From Metallyticus violacea (Eukaryota > Arthropoda > Insecta > Mantodea > Metallyticidae), in contig CM060831.1 in the NCBI GenBank assembly GCA_030762175.1, positions 34,482,001 to 34,546,000 on the forward strand: 64,000 nt of DNA, given 5' to 3'. The position numbers and the translations under genes were made by a program. This document shows positions 59,605 through 64,000 of this stretch, piece by piece (positions within the stretch are counted from its first letter, which is position 1; each line of letters opens with the position of its first letter). The notes beneath the pieces are model-generated. The model searched no databases. It was not told where the DNA came from and worked only from the letters and a program-made list of their open reading frames with translations.

Positions 59605-60727
59605 GTTCAAGCCGAAAATTCTATGACTGACGAAAGCTTAACATGTATCCAAAGTGACCAGGCGCAGAACTCTAAAGATGATATATTCCATCAATGAGCT
59701 TGGGTGATGCCGTTTCCATTGTTTTAAGACCTCTGTATCATTCTGCAATGATACAGCGGTCTCTCTTCAATTTTTGGGGGCGCTTCATGTTCAGAGAATT
59801 AGACTTGCGATAGTAGTTTTCGGAGTATGTGTTTACAGTATAATTTGATAATAGGTCATTCAAACAAGGTTTGACAGCAAGGGAATCGGAACCAGAGAGC
59901 ATCGTAATAGGATGAATGCATTGTTTTTGTGCTGCTGTTGATCCTCTATTCAAAAGAAAAAAGAGGATTTTTTTCACCGTTCTCCTTATAGCATCTTATG
60001 GGGCTCCGATGCGAAGTTCGTCTCTAGGAAGCCCCATTCGTTTTAAATTAATTATTTCAGTTCATAACTAGTCAAGCAGAGGGATAATTTTGAAATCCTA
60101 GGAAATAAAGTTCGAAAATTACGATTTGAGTGCTGCATCTATGGCAATGTTGACATACTTCCCTATCTGTAGAATGAATGGCAGAAACCTACCATCTAAT
60201 GAGCCATTTCTGTTTACAACTTACATTTATGCATTATGATTGATGCTAAAAATGTTTGGTATAATCTTCATATTTCATATTTTTGGTTCTACTATCATTA
60301 AAATTATAATAATTTGTTAAAATATATTTATATTATTAAAATAATAATTGCATATGACTATTTCACTCATGTGACGTCATCTTAAAATCGACCAATGAAA
60401 CGAAACAAAATTTTGAATTTTAAACATCACAGTCGGATTACGGAGCGAAATTATTGACAAAAAATATCAAATTCGTTTTATCACGCGACGTGTATTTGTC
60501 TTGTGGTCAGTGTAGCAACTCTATACCTCCACTATATAATTCCTGAACACGCATCACTGCCCACTTTCGCTAGAGACAGTCGGAAGCTATTGATAGCAAC
60601 AAAAGCATGGATAATCGAAAATCATAACGCAAAATGGAGGGTTCTTCAAAGCGTTTTGGTGATGCTTTAAATGTACAAATTGATCTTATCATTAGGAATT
60701 CCAAACCACAGAATACAAACAAACATA

Positions 60728-60728
<1 letters not shown>
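59605..60728. other. Non-coding DNA
   Basis: Nothing recognised; a 79-codon minus-strand frame at 59738-59977 is unassigned. Confidence 0.35.

Positions 60729-60729
<1 letters not shown>

Positions 60730-60769
<40 letters not shown>
60730..60769. repeat. (AT)20 microsatellite
   Basis: Alternating A/T of 40 bp, spurious I-Y frames on both strands. Confidence 0.97.
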
Positions 60770-60771
<2 letters not shown>

Positions 60772-60908
60772 TCAGTTGGTATAACAAAATCGAACGGTAG
60801 CAATTGTAATAGTAGACTGTGATCCATTTGACTCACGATTTCTGAATAGAAATAGTTCATAAGTATAACATTTTATACAAGTGTTAATACTCTGTGCATG
60901 AATTTCAA

Positions 60909-60934
60909 ATATATATATATATATATATATATAT
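60909..60934. repeat. (AT)13 microsatellite
   Basis: Alternating A/T of 26 bp. Confidence 0.95.
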
Positions 60935-60939
60935 CACTT

Positions 60940-62285
60940 TTATTCTTATTCTATGCATGAAATAGTCCTAAATCCGTATTTTGCTCTTCTCTATTGGCAT
61001 TACTGACAAATTCCATTCTTCTGTCGCAAGATTGCTTGAAAAATTAAATACAAATATATAATTATTGCAGTTTTGTAAATCAAATTTAGAGAAATTATAT
61101 TTAAATTCTTATTTTATTCGTGAATAATCCCAATAAATATCACTATAGGGTTTGGGCTTCCCAGATAAAATAACCCACTCACTACGTTCGTGAGTTTATC
61201 CGTAATCTCCGACCCTCTAGTAATACTGCTTGTAATAATGTTTTCATTTGGAATGTTAGCAAAATTCTGCAATTATTTTCATGTACTTTTAGACCTTAAT
61301 GTCTATAGAAATTTAGAACTTTTTCTCATCTCTTTTAGTGATAGAATAAACTTAATATTGATTTTGAAAAAATATATTTTCCGTTGACTTTCGGAAATTC
61401 AGCAAAGGGCATTTTTAAATTTAGCTACTTTATTTAGTGAAAATGTTTAACAATTTAAACAATAAAACATTGAAAGTTTTAATTAATTATTTTTTTATTT
61501 TACTTGTTACTTATCAAAAATTGTGTGGTTTTAACTTTGAAAGTTTTTGAATATACATAAACATATTTTGATTAATTAAATTAAATGGTTTCACTAAATA
61601 TGCTATAGTTTAAGCTATATAAGACTGATTTTTTATACATTGCGTTTTTCAAATGTTAATGTCTTTCTGATATTCATTAGTTATTAATTTAGGCGTTCGA
61701 CTTAACGTAAACATTCTAATGCTAAATCCATAATTTGTAAACTCTAAAATAATAAATTCAGGTATAAAGTAGAACCCAAAATTCTTCCATTATGTACGTC
61801 TTTTATGCACTGTAGATTTTACACATTTGAAGCCCTTTCTGCTACAAAAATTCTAACCCACAATTGTACAATGTGGTTGTAGCGCATCTCTTTATTGTGT
61901 GCAAAAGGGGATTTGAAACCGAGGTTTGTACTTTTGGGAGCTTGTGGGACAAAGTGCCTTTTGACAGCATATGGCTGCTACCGAGTCCCAACGGGGGATT
62001 TTGGGCAGTGGAGTATACACACGTAAACGCCTTCCCCTGGACCACAGGTGCGTATGCACTGATGGTTACTTGATTGCATGAGGGACTAACAGTGCTGCCA
62101 CCACATCATTACCTTCCCCTGTCCTCTACCACTACCAACAGTGCAATTACTCACAACCTCATTATTACAACTCTATCCCATTTTATTTGATTCTCTCGGT
62201 AGAACACCCTCCATATGTACGTAAGTATAAAAAGTTCACAAAATTTTACATAACACTTGTAAATTTTATTTGTAGAGTCCTAATC
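60940..62285. other. Non-coding DNA
   Basis: A GC-richer patch at about 61900-62050 is open on both strands (67-69 codons) but has no motif I can assign. Confidence 0.35.
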
Positions 62286-62301
62286 GTATACTTTGTCTCT
62301 G

Positions 62302-62585
62302 TCGTCACGGGTGGCCGAGGTCGTTAAGGCGCGGACTCGTGAGCGGGAGGTCTGGAGTTCGAACCCCGCCAGGACCGTCCTTCCTGACTGAGGTTTTTTC
62401 CAGGTTTTCCTCAGTCCTCATAAATGGAAAATGCTCGGAGGTATCCTAAACTTAGGTCCGGAACGTTTCCTTCTTTAAAAAATCCTTTCTTAAAATATTA
62501 TTTCATCTCAAGTATCATTAGTGCCTACCAGCTTGGTGCCTCAGTATAGTTACAACGGACGTTAAATACTATTCAAAAAAAGAAG
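62302..62585 (+). mobile_element. SINE-A, full length with target-site duplication
   Basis: Head GTCACGGGTGGCCGAGGTCG, TTAAGGCGCGGACTCGTGAG, B-box region GAGTTCGAACCCC, body TTTTTTCCAGGTTTTCCTCA, CCTAAACTTAGGTCCGGAAC, tail GCCTCAGTATAGTTACAACG and ACGTTAAATACTATTC with an A-rich end. ACTTTGTCT flanks it at 62290-62298 and 62596-62604. Confidence 0.9.
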
Positions 62586-62605
62586 GGAAAAAAGCACTTT
62601 GTCTA

Positions 62606-63240
62606 GAGAGCAGAACCGAAACACAAAATGTTTCAAGAATATTTCAAATCACCATTAGCGGCCTTAGCTAAGGAAGTTGAACTTTGATAATATATTTTTA
62701 ATAAACGTTATCCATTGCTATAGCGAAAACTATTATCCTACTATTCGTTATACAACAATTCAAAGTATGAATACCTTAAAAACTATTTCGACATGTCTTT
62801 ATCAAGTAAATATTACCAAAAAGGGTACTTTATATGGCAATAAGTTTTTTCGTTACTCTTCTTATTGGCATAAGTCAAAATAATGACAAAAAATAATTTA
62901 AGAAAATTTAAGGACATGCTTAGAGTCTCAGAACTTCTATTCAGAAAATTTATTTTTTAACAATTTGTAATTTCATATCAATGCAGAACGGAAGGGAACC
63001 TTAATCTCAGAGAGATTGTTGATTTTAATGTTTTGTTTAAATAAATATTTTTATAACGAGATTCATTTGTTTTATTTTCCACAGCTTTGCAATGCTAAAC
63101 AGATTATGATTATTTCGCGCGCGGCCAATAATTAGTCTAGCTGCTATACCGACCAAGGCCACTCCGGTAGTCGCGAGTTTCGTAGGAACGCGTCATCATT
63201 CCGAACTAAAGTTAAAACCGCAAGTGTACAATAATATGCC
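62606..63240. other. Non-coding DNA
   Basis: Nothing recognised until a GC-rich stretch at 63115-63240 (CGCGCGCGGCC, CGCGAGTTTCGTAGGAACGC), which may belong to the 5' end of the transposon fragment that follows. Confidence 0.35.
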
Positions 63241-63480
63241 ATGGCTAATAATACACCTAAGTTTTCTGTTACACAACGAGTGTTTATTTATGATTCCGGC
63301 ATTGCTGACAAGAGATTATTCCAAAAATCGAGTTCCAAATTATGCTGCTTTCATAAATTAGTTAACAAATTTGAGCAAACAGGGAATGTTTGAATAAGAA
63401 GCGAATGCGAATTTAAAAGATAGAGAGTATATAGAATACGTTCACACACCTTAGAGAAATTGAAAATATAAGCATTGGTC
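63241..63480 (+). pseudogene. N-terminal fragment of a DUF4817-type transposase
   Basis: From the ATG at 63241 the frame reads MANNTPKFSVTQRVFIYDSG, then about 20 diverged residues, then HKLVNKFEQTGNV before a stop near 63391. The start (M-A-N-N-x-P-x-F-S-V-x-Q-R-V-F-I-Y-D) and the L-V-N-K-F-x-x-T-G turn match the helix-turn-helix N-terminus of insect mariner-related transposases annotated as DUF4817. Later residues can be followed weakly in other frames to about 63480. The catalytic domain does not follow in the window. Confidence 0.75.
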
Positions 63481-64000
63481 GAGAAATAAATTCAACTTTC
63501 CAAAGGGAATTAATAAAAGTATTAAATTATTTCATTAGCCAAAGCCAGAAATGTTTTGAACCTGTCCTTGAGTGACATGGGTGCATGCATGTTTTAATTT
63601 GATTTATTTATTTATTTATTTTTAGCCATTGTCTCAAGTATTGAAGTCCCCCAGGCGCGCTAGTAAACTCATAATCTGGAGGAATTCTGGCATGACTTCA
63701 AGCAACAGGGCTCTCTCGGTATTTTGAAAATACCATAATGTTACCTGCTGACTGACCGCATACGGAGTTTCTTGGGCGTTGGGGTCTTTATGTTTCCATT
63801 GTATACGCCCTTTGATCATATATTTCCTCTTCTTCTTTTACTTCCTTCATCACGTATACGTCCTGCCTGTTTATTTAGGATGTAAAACTAACATTTTAAT
63901 GTAATTTTTATATTTCCCCTTTTTCTATTTACGGTAATTTTTTTTATAGTTTTAGTGCATTATGGCCTTTATTTTAACGATATATTTAATTATTTTTACA
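63481..64000. other. Unassigned window end
   Basis: A 61-codon minus-strand frame (63634-63819) is not recognised. The remainder is A/T-rich. Confidence 0.3.

Noticed and set aside
1..64000. CRISPR array, bacterial operon, integrated virus
   Set aside because: Repeats seen are tandem without spacers or are dispersed SINEs; there are no dense same-strand genes with ribosome sites, and no capsid, envelope, protease or LTR pair was recognised.

Overview
This is AT-rich, gene-poor nuclear DNA of an animal, almost certainly an arthropod and most plausibly an insect with a large genome. The evidence is several abundant tRNA-derived SINE families, degenerate mariner and DUF4817-type transposases, LINE 3' ends, many microsatellites, and a spliced exon with a consensus acceptor and donor. 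I cannot name the species. The transposon types would suit a polyneopteran insect such as a cockroach, termite or stick insect, but that is inference.

Only one host coding segment can be supported: a 144-nt exon on the + strand at 43476-43619. It encodes tetratricopeptide (TPR) repeats that best match the TMTC1 type of protein O-mannosyltransferase (transmembrane and TPR-containing protein). No other convincing host exon is visible, so most or all of the window is probably intron of this gene.

Mobile elements by region. 2.6 kb: intact-looking SINE-B with target duplication. 5.6-7.2 kb: two SINE-A copies head to head, then a dead mariner. 8.0-9.0 kb: a degenerate array of ~130-145 bp units bracketed by outward-pointing SINE-A 3' ends. 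10.2-10.6 kb: a GGAT microsatellite joined to a SINE-C fragment. 12.1-14.3 kb: SINE-A fragment, SINE-B, a 148-bp tandem duplication, an AT repeat. 16.4-18.3 kb: a LINE 3' end (-) and a dead mariner (+). 23-26 kb: SINE-B without its B box, a second LINE type, a TTA repeat, and a SINE-D/SINE-A composite. 27.2-29.1 kb: a third mariner and a SINE-B variant. 30-35.1 kb: SINE-like head, transposase C-terminus, SINE-A, SINE-E, SINE-B. 39-42.7 kb: hairpins, a mariner scrap, an AAT repeat, a full SINE-C. 43.5 kb: the exon. 46 kb: SINE-B. 49.1-49.9 kb: the same tandem-unit family as at 8 kb, in the opposite orientation. 53.2-54 kb: a second copy of the 16-kb LINE family. 56-64 kb: SINE-A copies, simple repeats and a DUF4817-type transposase N-terminus.

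The names SINE-A to SINE-E are mine, for this window only. None of the transposase or LINE reading frames is intact. No bacterial-type operon, CRISPR array, rRNA or free-standing tRNA gene is seen. I found no new multigene system. The most unusual structures are the two related tandem arrays, the SINE mosaics, and the pair of LINE tails that independently identify one retrotransposon family.
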